A stretch of 47,458 bases of DNA from Lactifluus volemus (taxonomy: Eukaryota > Basidiomycota > Agaricomycetes > Russulales > Russulaceae), in contig WTXI01000278.1 of the NCBI GenBank assembly GCA_022376515.1, positions 1 through 47,458 of the forward strand, in the 5' to 3' direction. Numbering within the stretch: the first letter of the stretch is position 1; every line of letters begins with the position of its first letter. The notes beneath the pieces are model-generated. The model was not told where the DNA came from. It ran no database searches and saw only the letters and a list, made by a program, of their open reading frames with translations. A program made the position numbers and the translations under genes. This document shows, piece by piece, positions 10,652 through 20,481 of this stretch.

Positions 10652-13600
10652 ATGCAACCAGGCTCGTATCCGCTCCGGATCACTGGTACGTACTACCTTT
10701 GTGGGGTCATGCTCTGACAGGTACCAAATGTCTTTCCCCTGCCAGTCGTTCGAGCGGACAACCTTCCGAGTCTCAAGACCCTCCTCTGGAGGAAAGGAAA
10801 ATTTTATGTCACTGTGACTTACGGGGCGACAACTATGCGGACGCGATCTGTGCAGAGAATGGAGAACCACGTAGAATGGAACGAGATTCTCGACACTTTG
10901 TGAGGAATTGCCTTATTTTATTTCTAGTTATGGCTGAGTCTCCAGCAGCATTCCACAACCGCACTCTGATATCACCGTATCTCTGTATGCGGAAAGGACC
11001 AAATCGAATGACATCCTTGTCGGAAGTCAGAGGATAGCCTGTGAACCACCTCGCAGTTCGTCTCATGATTTTTTGGAATTTTTACTCATGCTTCTCGCTG
11101 AGCACCCTACATGTAGAACTCGGCATTGTTGTCGGCAATGAGGATGGACATTCTAGACAGACAAAGAAGCCGGCCACAGTCTTAACGATCTCATTGTCAC
11201 CAAACGCAAGTTCCCCTCGGACAGCGACAGTCAACACCCCGAATCTCACACTGGATAACCCTGTCCCTGAAGGAGGCGTTACGCTTCCTATTGTCCAAGC
11301 TGACGCTGAAGCCGCGCAACCCACGACAGTTACCGCTCCTATATCTGATTCTTCCAGGATGGGTGATCTTCTCGTTGACAGCGTCATTCCTGTGGGAACG
11401 GTGCCAGACAGCCAGACGGGGATGTCGCGTCATCCCGATCGCGCTGAGGAAGCCATGGATGCTGTGACAACATGGGAAAGTGCCGTTAATGTTATGAAGC
11501 AGATGATGGACACCGTCAGTCCAATCGCCAAAGAAGTATGTTTCATACCTGTTATTCTCTACTATCCATAGAGCTAATTGCTACCTCTCAGCGTGCCAGC
11601 TTGGCATGGACTCAGCTCTCCAATATTCCCGAGGTACGCGTCCTTGCCTTGTTGGATGATATGGAGCATTCACCCTTTTTTTCTTGGCTCACTGGCAGAG
11701 TTCGGTGGACCGGTTACGGCATGACGATGACGTCCGGCGATCATTTAAGGTGATACTAGATACGTTCGAATTTGCGAATGAGGTGGATGTTTTGAAGAAC
11801 ATCCAGCCGGCGTCTACGCAAGCAAAGATGCTCAATGAGATGCTAAATTGCGTCTCCGAATGTGCCAATTTTATCAAATCGTACGCGTTTACCGGACCGC
11901 TTGCGACAACGCATGTACAAGTTGGTACGTCGTCTTGACCTCTCTCGTTGCTCATTATCAACATGTGATTTGCAGGAGAGCGGGCTTTGAAAAATGTCGA
12001 ACACCTCCGCGAGACCGTCGACCGACTACGAGACCTACGAGGAAAATTCCCCACACATGTTGCCGTCACCGCTGGCGCTGCTGTCCCTGGAATGCGAAAG
12101 GATGTGAAGACACAGGTAACGGATATGTCGAATCAAGCATCGGAAGCTGGTGCGTCATCCTGACAGTCACAAAGCCATCGATCATCAGTTTGACAAGATT
12201 AAAACAGAATTGAGTGCAATAATCGGAAAAAGCCCTATTTTTGGAGGATGGCGATTCCACGATAGGAAGGGCTGTCATCCAGAAACACGCAAACTTTTCT
12301 TGGACCACATCGTCAAGTGGGTCGAGAATCGCGAATCCGAACGTGGCCTCGTTCTCCTTGGCCAGGCAGGCACGGGAAAGTCCTCAATTGCGCACGAGAT
12401 CGCACTTCACTTCGACGAGACGTATCTCGGTTCCTATGTTACTTTTGTGCGGAAGGAGAAACCCAAGGAGTTCAAGGACGAAGCTTATAATTTCTTTACG
12501 ACGCTTGCCCGTGACCTCTCCAATCGCTATCCTCCGTTCAAGCTCGCCCTCACGAGGGTCATTGCAAGTGATCCGTCTTTTGGCACTACCCGAGATCCTC
12601 GTAGACTTTTTAAACGGCTCCTCCTTAAACCACTCGAGAAACTATCACTTGTTGATCCAATTCTCATCATCATCGATGGGTTGGATGAGAGTGGTCTCAC
12701 AATTGGTGACGACGGACTGCACACGTTTCTTGCCCAACGTGTCATCGACCTTCCGTCAAACCTTCGCGTACTCATCACCTCGAGGTCGGAAGATGACATC
12801 AAACATGCATTCGACAACGCGCGGTCCAGCCGTATTCTGTATATGGATGACGCCCAACTGGCTGCCGATACGGAAAAAGATATTGGCTTGTATATTCAGA
12901 GCAAGCTCCGCGAGGACGTGTTCAAAGCCCATGGTAGCAAACTAGTGCAGGCGTCGGAGGGCTTGTTTCAGTGGGCGGCCGTTGCATGTGGTTTCATAAA
13001 CAGCCCTGCCAGTCTTGGCCTTGGCTACAACGAGTGTGTACAGCGCCTGTTGGGACCCTCTCGAGGTCTCATTGGTTCAGGTCCGCTGGACAACTTGTAC
13101 GAAGAAGTCCTCCAAGGGTACTTTAATTCAGATGAAGCCCAGGGTCTGTTTCGGTCCATCATGGGACAGCTTTTTGCTGCGATCGAACCCCTCTCCATCG
13201 ATTATTTGGTTGCTTTGCGACAGCATGCACCCTTTGTTCACCCCGAAGATTCCAATCTGGTCCTCAGAATTCTTCGCTACCTCGGCTCGCTGCTGAGTAA
13301 CGTCACTTCACATGATCGAACGCGCCCCATCCATCCCCTCCACACCTCATTCCGTGACTTTCTGACTAGTAAGACGAGCAAGGTATTTTATGTCGACCTT
13401 GCGGATGCCCACCATCAGTTGACACATTCCTGCCTTGGATTAATGCTCGATGACCTCAAATTCAACATCTGCAAACTCGAGTCATCATATCTCGCCAACA
13501 GCGACGTCCCAGACTTAGAATCTCGAATCGCCAAATGTATTCCGACTGCTCTACCATATGCTTGCATTTACTGGGGGGATCATTTATACGGCCTTGCCTT

Positions 13601-16012
13601 CGATCACGATGTCCTCAAAAATTTCGATTACTCTTCGAAACAAAGTTTTTGTTTTGGCTGGAAGTGCTTAGTGTCAAGAAGAGTGTCGGCCTTGCTCCAC
13701 GAGCATTGTCATCCCTGTTGGTATGGTTGCTGCGAGAGGTATGTACACCGCATAATTCAATATGACATGTAGTTGACTTGTGCGTGAAATCGCAATAGCG
13801 TTCACAAACGGAAGTGAAGAATTTGTTAGGATTGGTGAAGGATGGATCTTCATTCGTGCGGTATTTCGGGATGGCAGTGGCAAAAAGTGCACCACATATC
13901 TACGTATCTGCCCTGCCTTTCGCACCAGCCTCTTCCCAGATCCTTCGTCAATACCTTCCCCATTTCCCTCGGACATTGAGGTTGGAACGCGGACAGTTGT
14001 CGCATTGGCCCGCTTTGGAAATGACGATTGAGGCACATGACAACTGGGTCCTTTGTGTTGCATTCTCGCCGGACGGGGAGCGTATCGCATCGGCCTCGGA
14101 TCGCACGATTCGGGTGTGGGATGCCACAACAGGACAGATCGTAGCGGGCCCGTTTACCGGACACACCGATTGGGTCAGATCTGTTGCGTTCTCACCAGAC
14201 GGGGAGCGTATCGCATCGGCCTCGCATGATCGCACGATTCGGGTGTGGGATGCCACTACAGGACAGATCGTAGCGGGCCCGTTTACCGGACACACCGATT
14301 GGGTCACATCTGTTGCATTCTCGCCAGACGGGGGGCGTATCGCATCGGCCTCTTCTGATCACATGATTCGGGTGTGGGATGCCACAACAGGACAGATCGT
14401 AGCGGGCCCGTTTACCGGACACACCGATTCGGTCAGATCTGTTGCATTCTCACCAGATGGGGAGCGTATCGCATCGGCCTCAGATGATCGCACGATTCGG
14501 GTGTGGGATGCCACTACAGGACAGATCGTAGCGGGCCCGTTTACCGGACACACCGATTTGGTCACATCTGTTGCATTCTCACCAGACGGGGAGCGTATCG
14601 CATCGGCCTCGCATGATCACACGATTCGAGTGTGGGATGCTACAACAGGACAGATCGTAGCGGGCCCGTTTACCGTACACACCGATTGGGTTAGATCTGT
14701 TGCATTCTCACCAGATGGGGAGCGTATCGCATCGGCCTCGCATGATCGCACGATTCGGGTGTGGGATGCCACAACAGGACTGGTCGTAGCGGGCCCGTTT
14801 ACCGGACACACCGATTTGGTCAGATCTGTTGCGTTCTCACCAGACGGGGAGCGTATCGCATCTGCCTCTTCTGATCGCACGATTCGGGTGTGGGATTCCA
14901 CAGCAGGACAGACCGTAGCGGGCCCGTTTACCGGACACACCGATTCGGTCAGATCTGTTGCATTCTCACCAGATGGGGAGCGTATCGCATCGGCCTCGCA
15001 TGATCACACGATTCGGGTGTGGGATGCCACAACAGGACAGATCGTAGCGGGCCCGTTTACCGGACACACCGATTTGGTCACATCTGTTGCGTTCTCACCA
15101 GACGGGGAGTGTATCGCATCGGCCTCGCATGATCGCACGATTCGGGTGTGGGATGCCACAGCAGGACAGATCGTAGCGGGCCCGTATACCGGACACACCG
15201 ATTGGGTCACATCTGTTGCATTCTCACCAGACGGGGAGCGTATTGCATCGGCCTCGGATGATCGCACGATTCGGGTGTGGGATGCCACAACAGGACAGAT
15301 TGTAGCGGACCCGTTTACCGGACACATTGGTTCGGTCAGATCTGTTGCATTCTCACCAGACGGGGAGCGTATCGCATCGGCCTCGCATGATCGCACGATT
15401 CGGGTGTGGGATGCCACAACAGGACAGATCGTAGCGGGCTCGTTTACCGGACACACCGATTCGGTCACATCTGTTGCATTCTCACCAGATGGGGAGCGTA
15501 TTGCATCGGCCTCTTTTGATCACACGATTCGGGTGTGGGATGCTACAACAGGACAGATCGTAGCGGGCCCATTTATTGGACACACTGCTTCAGTCACATC
15601 TGTTGCATTCTCACCAGACGGGGAGCGTATCGCATCGGCCTCGGATGATGGCACGATTTGGGTGTGGGATGCCACAACAGGACAGATCGTAGCGGGCTCG
15701 GTTATTGGACACGCTGCTTCGGTCACATCTGTTGCATTTTCACCAGATGGACAACATACTGCATCAGCCTCAGCCAATGGCACAATTCATGTGGTGAAGA
15801 CCGCAACCGAAAATATCAAGAATCACCTTACGGACCAATCCTTGATCGATAATGATGGTTGGTTATGTGGAGAAGAGAACGAACTTGTGCTTTGGATTCC
15901 CGCGTTACATAGGTCATGCCTTCACAGACCCAGCACAATCTGGATTGCAGGCAAACATGAGACACGGCTCGATCTCTCAAATTTTGCTTATGGAACAAAT
16001 TGGGCTTACTAG
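10652..16012 (+). CDS. C2-NACHT-WD40 STAND (NLR-like) protein, one frame break
   Basis: A fungal NLR-type receptor related to the heterokaryon-incompatibility HET-E/D group, expected to sense a ligand with WD40 repeats and signal by NTP-driven oligomerisation. Proposed exons: 10652-10685, 10746-10899, 10946-11055, 11117-11535, 11592-11633, 11699-11924, 11976 to about 12149, about 12208-13738 and 13799-16012. The junction within 12116-12207 is uncertain. Domains: C2 (ITVVRADNLPSL, KFYVTVTYGATTMRTRSVQ, WNEILDT, VSLYAE); a Pro/Thr-rich linker; a helical region (WESAVNVMKQMMDTVSPIAK to ANFIKSY); NACHT with Walker A GQAGTGKSS (near 12365), Walker B ILIIIDGLDES (near 12670) and ITSR; 14 WD40 units (14027-15820); and a conserved tail ending NWAY. 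Frame 0 up to HDVLKNF must become RLLFETKFLFWLEVLS: one A is missing from the run 13617-13621. With it restored the spliced frame would be 1634 codons. Confidence 0.85.
14027..15820 (+). repeat. Tandem WD40 array, 14 units of about 129 bp
   Basis: Units of 43 codons follow the pattern TGHTDxVxSVAFSPDGERIA, then SASxDxTIRVWDATTGQIVA and GPF. Thirteen are near identical; the first lacks one codon and the last is degenerate (TASASANGTIHV). Between units the changes concentrate at the residue after HTD (W, S or L), the next-but-one residue (R or T), and the residues on either side of the Asp before TIRVW (H, S, D or F, then R, H or G). Fourteen blades would make two seven-bladed propellers. DNA identity between units is high, as in recently shuffled repeats. 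Confidence 0.95.
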
Positions 16013-16628
16013 TACATTATCACAATTTATCTAAATAGAATCAATTGTATGTGTGGCTTGACTGTTGTCCTGCTTTTTTCAGACTGGACCGTGACTATCC
16101 CACTCACGAAAATATATACTCAATGGAAGAGATGTCCGGTGTCAAGGGTTTGATTCCCTTGGTATATGGGGATGTATTTCTGGTACGGTGTGAGCTTACG
16201 TTTTCTGATTTTCCCTGCCTGCGCCTTCTGGACCGCAACATGGTAACGGTTAAGAGAAACTGGCCAAGCGGGGCAACCTCAGGCTAGTTGGTCAGGCCGC
16301 CATGGACCGTTGAGCGGGACGAATATAGACATGCTATCTACACCTAGTATATCCCTCAGTGTTTTCTTCACTCGCCGGGCTATTCTCAGGTTAATTACAT
16401 GCAATGTAGTATTTTCTTCACTTGCTGAGCTACTAGTATTCTCAGCTTTCGTCATCCTCTTCGTTCGACCTGCTGCGCACCTGTCAGTGCAAGATCGAGG
16501 CCCTCCTTGGTCAAGATTATCTGATAATACTCGCCAAGCTTACTTTAAGGTTTATTGCGCCACGAGTTTCTCGCCCCTCGTTGCCCTGAATATTTCCATA
16601 CAACAACACAAGTCATCCCCTTTTGCTG
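16013..16628. other. Intergenic region between the STAND gene and the NPR3 copy
   Basis: Short open frames only, none recognised. The last bases before 16629 would be the NPR3 promoter if it was carried with the gene. Confidence 0.4.
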
Positions 16629-18922
16629 ATGGCAGAAACTCTCCTAGCCATTCTCTTAGTCACCTCCTCCACCAACGGAAGCAGCCTCATATGCCGTTGG
16701 CCACCCTCACCCCATGCCTCACCATGCCTTGCACGTCCTCGGCCGTCGGTCAGCTACGATCCCGATCGATACGACAACCCATGGCGCTCAGCCAATTTCA
16801 AAGAAGGCGTGTTCGACGACCCAAAAAACGCGCTCCTTCTTCCCCCAATACAGCAGCATGCGCAGCAAGAAGACGAACGGGAATACATCTGGCAGCGTCC
16901 ACGCGCCGCGCGGGACCACTCACACTCCTTCTCGCGCTCGGCATCGCACTCTTACCCCCTCAGATCGCGCATCTCCCACCAAAGAAGGCGGCGCGAGCGA
17001 GATGTACGATCACATCCGCCACCATCACCACCACTTGGACGACATGCCGGCGGACGCGCTGCTACAAGACGAGTGTGGCGCACTGTTTGGTTACGTGCGG
17101 AAACGCCGCCACCGCCGCCGACACCACCACCGACTTCGTCGTCTTGGCTGGAGACGTTCCACGTGGCATTCGTGCATGAAGTGCTAGATCCGTCGTCTTC
17201 GACTTTGGGAAACATCGGTTGATATTTCGATATTATCTACCAGCAAGTCGCATTCACACTCACGGCGGTATGATTCCAAGAGCAGGTGCTGTCGAACTTT
17301 GTTGAACAAGAGTGCGATGTTCTCTGTGCGGTCAAGGATGTCTTTGCATTTAAACGTGCCCGTTTTGATCGTTTTCAAGGTAGCCCCGGGCTCATTCACC
17401 GTCTTCAGCTACGACTTACGAAGAGTACATGAATGAAGCACTTTCCGTCTCTTCCGTCGCATCAGCCATGAAAACGTTATACGAATCCATAAAGTCACAC
17501 TCGCTCGCCCATCTCACGATCCACAACCTCCCCATGGAGTTACAGCTTCCGCCCCAGCTCGACACGCTTCTTCACAACACAGATGACGAGGAGTTTCAGA
17601 ACACGGTGAGATGATGGTGGGGTTGAGAGACGGCATCGGCACCTGGGGCCGCAATTTTAGTGTCGGCGCGTGGCGTCCACCTGCCCTCGAACCGTGGAAG
17701 AGCTTACTTTGTTGAGCGGTCCTGACGGTTCTGGGCGCGAATGGGTGGACGTGTATGCGGCGATTCGAGGGACGAACGTGTGAGAGGAGGACAAACTGCT
17801 CGCTGAACAATTGATCAAGTTTCTCGAAATCGTCGGATGTCACGTTGTCGTATGTCTGTTTATGCTGTTGCTTGTTCTGTGCTGATCATCGATCACCTCT
17901 GGGACATAGCCTCATGGACGTGGCGAGTCTTTTGGACTGGGACCTCGAGACCCTATGGTACGATGGTTAGTGCATCATTGACGAGCAAAGATTGTCGACA
18001 TGGTTCACCGTGGTCTCAAGACGGTCTTTTCACTACTATACAAAATCGAAACTCTGTACGTCCTCGACTACTTCATCATATTATGCAGCCTCACGACTCG
18101 TCTAGCATGAAAGACGTTGCGGAAGAGTTCCGAGACGCTTTCCCTGATCCATCCATCCCTTCACTGCCGCAGCTGCTCGCTACCATTTCGGGAGCTTCGT
18201 CAAACCACTTCTATGCGACGGTGGTAAAGTCAAATGACAGGGTTCCAATGTTCCACGACGTCGTCCGATGGATGCTGCAACGAGACCTACTCGTCACGCT
18301 GCACTTGCGGGTGCGGACCGTGGTACCTGCTGCGCTCAAAGCCAGGGCGCGCCGCCAGAGAGATGAACGGCACGACCGTCGGTGGCACACGGAAGAAGAG
18401 GGCGCGTTCCGAAGCCGAAGCCGCCGCGGGCATAAAGTGCGCGCGGACAGCGGGATTAGCAAAACGGATTTGGAATTGTTCGATCCGTCACCCGCATGGT
18501 GCATGCGACGCAACGCTGGGGCTGTCTAACCGCCGATCCTTGATGAGGGCATCGATCTCGACGAGGAGGTTGAAAAGGAGGAGGCAGAAGCAGAAGAGGC
18601 AGAGGCAGAGGCGCAAGGGAAGCAGCGAGTCCCGGGGAAGATGAGGAGGATGACAATGGGACATCGGTCCTGACTGATCCCGGACGCGCAACTCCTTTAC
18701 AGCGTCGGTGGCTGCAAGCCATGTTGGAAGGAAAGGATGGACTTGTTGGGAGGCGATTCGATCAGTACGTTGCAACTTTGCTTGTAGCGACGTATCGAAT
18801 GTTTTTTATGGCAGGATCAACCAATACTTCGATGGCAAGTGTACGGATGCGCCACTAACATCACTCATTACGATTGTTGACCCGAGCACATGCAGTCACA
18901 GACATTCTTGCATCCATCATGA
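16629..18922 (+). pseudogene. NPR3: NPR3 (GATOR1/SEACIT subunit) decayed copy
   Basis: NPR3 with NPR2 and DEPDC5/Iml1 forms the complex that inhibits TORC1 under amino-acid limitation. The start MAETLLAILLVTSSTNGSSL and RWPPSPHASP fits basidiomycete NPR3. Later pieces keep the family order: LETFHVAFVHEVLDPSSS, YFDIIYQQVAFTLTAV, EQVLSNFVEQECDVL, SVSSVASAMKTLYESIKS, LPMELQLPPQLDTLLH, LAEQLIKFLE, MDVASLLDWDLET, FPDPSIPSLPQLLATISGAS, VPMFHDVVRWMLQRDLLVTL, DPGRATPLQRRWLQAM, INQYFDGKCTD and a final QTFLHPS. They lie in different frames and are interrupted by in-frame stops, for example TGA after LTAV (near 17268), TGA in RGTNV-EEDK and TAG near 17967. A retained intron (18767 to about 18813) shows this is a genomic copy, not a retrocopy. 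The functional gene is presumably elsewhere. Confidence 0.8.
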
Positions 18923-19008
18923 CGAACTTGTAGTCTTCTATTAGTAAATCTCCAAGTTAGTACGGAGTGAACATTAATAGATAATGGGGAAACGGACAGG
19001 ACTAATTT

Positions 19009-19215
19009 AGGGTGATCTGGACCGTCGACGGCGGGAGCCATGGTTATCTCTTCTGTGCCTCGGCGAGTGAGAGCGTGAACTGTGTCGGTGGGAAGACAAA
19101 GCAGCCCCTTGAATCATGATATCCTTTTTATCTTTCCTCCCCTTTGAGCGACGTGAACGTTTGGTTACATCGTCGTGATCGCCGCGCTCTGGTTGTTCCT
19201 CCGGAGATGGGGTGG
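19009..19215 (-). pseudogene. 3' tail of an RS-rich protein gene (truncated)
   Basis: On the minus strand an open frame ends at a TAA at 19009-19011 and reads SPEEQPERGDHDDVTKRSRR, SKGRKDKK, then SSHRHSSRSHSPRHRRDNHG and SRRRRSRSP. Such arginine-serine tails are typical of splicing-related proteins. It faces the NPR3 copy tail to tail, only about 90 bases away. The frame loses sense where plus-strand DUF6535 sequence begins (about 19215-19225). I infer that the 3' end of NPR3's neighbour was carried along with the NPR3 block. Confidence 0.45.
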
Positions 19216-20481
19216 CAGTTTGAGTTTGTTCTACTTGCCAACTTGATCCACATCACTCGCGCGCTCTTCCGCTGGTGTCTCGAGGATATGGTGTTTCCCC
19301 TAATAGCTATCCTGAAATGCGTTTCCAAATTCGGCATTGAAAATACTCTCCCTGGACTGCAGCACCACTTCTGTGCCCTGTGGAACGAAATCACTCGAGA
19401 AGCGGACAGTCGGAGATCTCTGCCGATTCCCTATTATTTTCTCGGCCTTCGGTGCCTCGGTTGATTTTTTTTTTTTTTTTTTTTTTTAAATCAGCATTTA
19501 TATCCCGCAACATGTGACTATGACAAAGACGCGGTCCCTATGGGTACAGGAATGGATCAGGCGGCGGGGGAATGTGGGTGAGGTATAACGTTGGGCTGGA
19601 CGGAAGGATGGCTGTTTTGGGGGCGGGGGTGCCTCGGTTGATTATAGCCCCGTTATGGACGACGTATTTTCGTATCCACTATGCAATATCCCGGGTCATC
19701 ATCTTATCAGGACGGCAGGCGAGACCAGTCATCCCCTCCCGACCACCTCCGACCCTCCCGACGCCTTTCTGAACCTTTCCACAGAGCCCGCCATGTCATC
19801 CCTCCCCGCTTCGACCGAAGATCATAGCCGCGTACATTTTGTCGGAGAATCATCGCTACACGATGTTCTTGATGCTACCGTAACCATCGAGCCCTCCCAC
19901 CGCTCTCCTACCGTCAATGTTGAAACTAGTCTAATAACGCGAGGTCCCACTGACAAACCCCCTACCATCGAGCCAGCTTCGAACTCAGACTTGAACCCTC
20001 ATCCCGCACCGGCAGTGTCTACATCCGTACCTCACCTATCCTTTTCCCTGCCGTCTACTAGTAGCGATCCTCAAACCAACGAAAGTCTCAGAGTTGTCCC
20101 TGACATTCCATTACCATCATCCTCGGGCTCAGCTGCCAGCGACACTCCTCTTCCTCTCCCCTCCACGTTCGCGACGTCTATTTCTCCCCCACCGCCCCAG
20201 GGAACCGCTTTTTCGCACACTGGCACGACACCGAATGACGGAACATTCAATAACGATTATAGGCCTCGGGCTCAAACTTCCACTAACGTGGATATCCCAG
20301 AGCAATCACGCCTGTGCATCCCTGACATAGCGATGGACATTTCGCGCCTTCAAGCTTCCCCCGACATAGTATCTCCTCCTGGCGGCATTGACCATCCAGC
20401 ATAGAGGCGTGCAATCTCTGGTTAGGTTCCATAGTCGCGGCCCTATGGGTATTTATACTGGTGGGTTCTTTGTCTTTTTAG
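19215..20481 (+). pseudogene. DUF6535-family protein, C-terminal half (broken)
   Basis: It reads FVLLANLIHITRALFRWCLE, KCVSKFGIENTLPGLQHHFC and ALWNEITREA, which in family members follows the LAKDQLGVS segment that ends the piece at 8155. After the retroinsertion (19467-19627) it resumes in another frame as DYSPVMDDVFSYPLCNIPGH, then a long Ser/Pro/Thr-rich stretch (19700-20404). A third frame ends with GSIVAALWVFILVGSLSF and a TAG at 20479-20481, probably the C-terminal membrane helix. There is no start, and the N-terminal half is missing here, so the segment is a fragment. Confidence 0.7.
19467..19627 (-). mobile_element. Short retroinsertion with poly-A tail and 16-bp target duplication
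   Basis: GGTGCCTCGGTTGATT occurs exactly at 19451-19466 and at 19628-19643. Directly after the left copy come 21 further T residues, the poly-A tail of a minus-strand insert. The body is about 140 bases (19488-19627). Long direct repeats plus poly-A are the mark of target-primed reverse transcription by a LINE machinery. The body has no coding frame, so it may be a SINE, a 5'-truncated LINE or a transcript end. It interrupts the DUF6535 tail. Confidence 0.8.

Noticed and set aside
10900..10945. In-frame TGA in the C2 domain of the STAND gene
   Set aside because: Using the acceptor at 10944-10945 places the stop inside an intron.
13850..15783. Long minus-strand frames across the WD40 array
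   Set aside because: They are repeated shadows of the plus-strand repeat codons and carry no protein motif.
14027..15820. CRISPR-like tandem array
   Set aside because: The units are contiguous 129-bp coding repeats with no spacers, in a eukaryotic gene.
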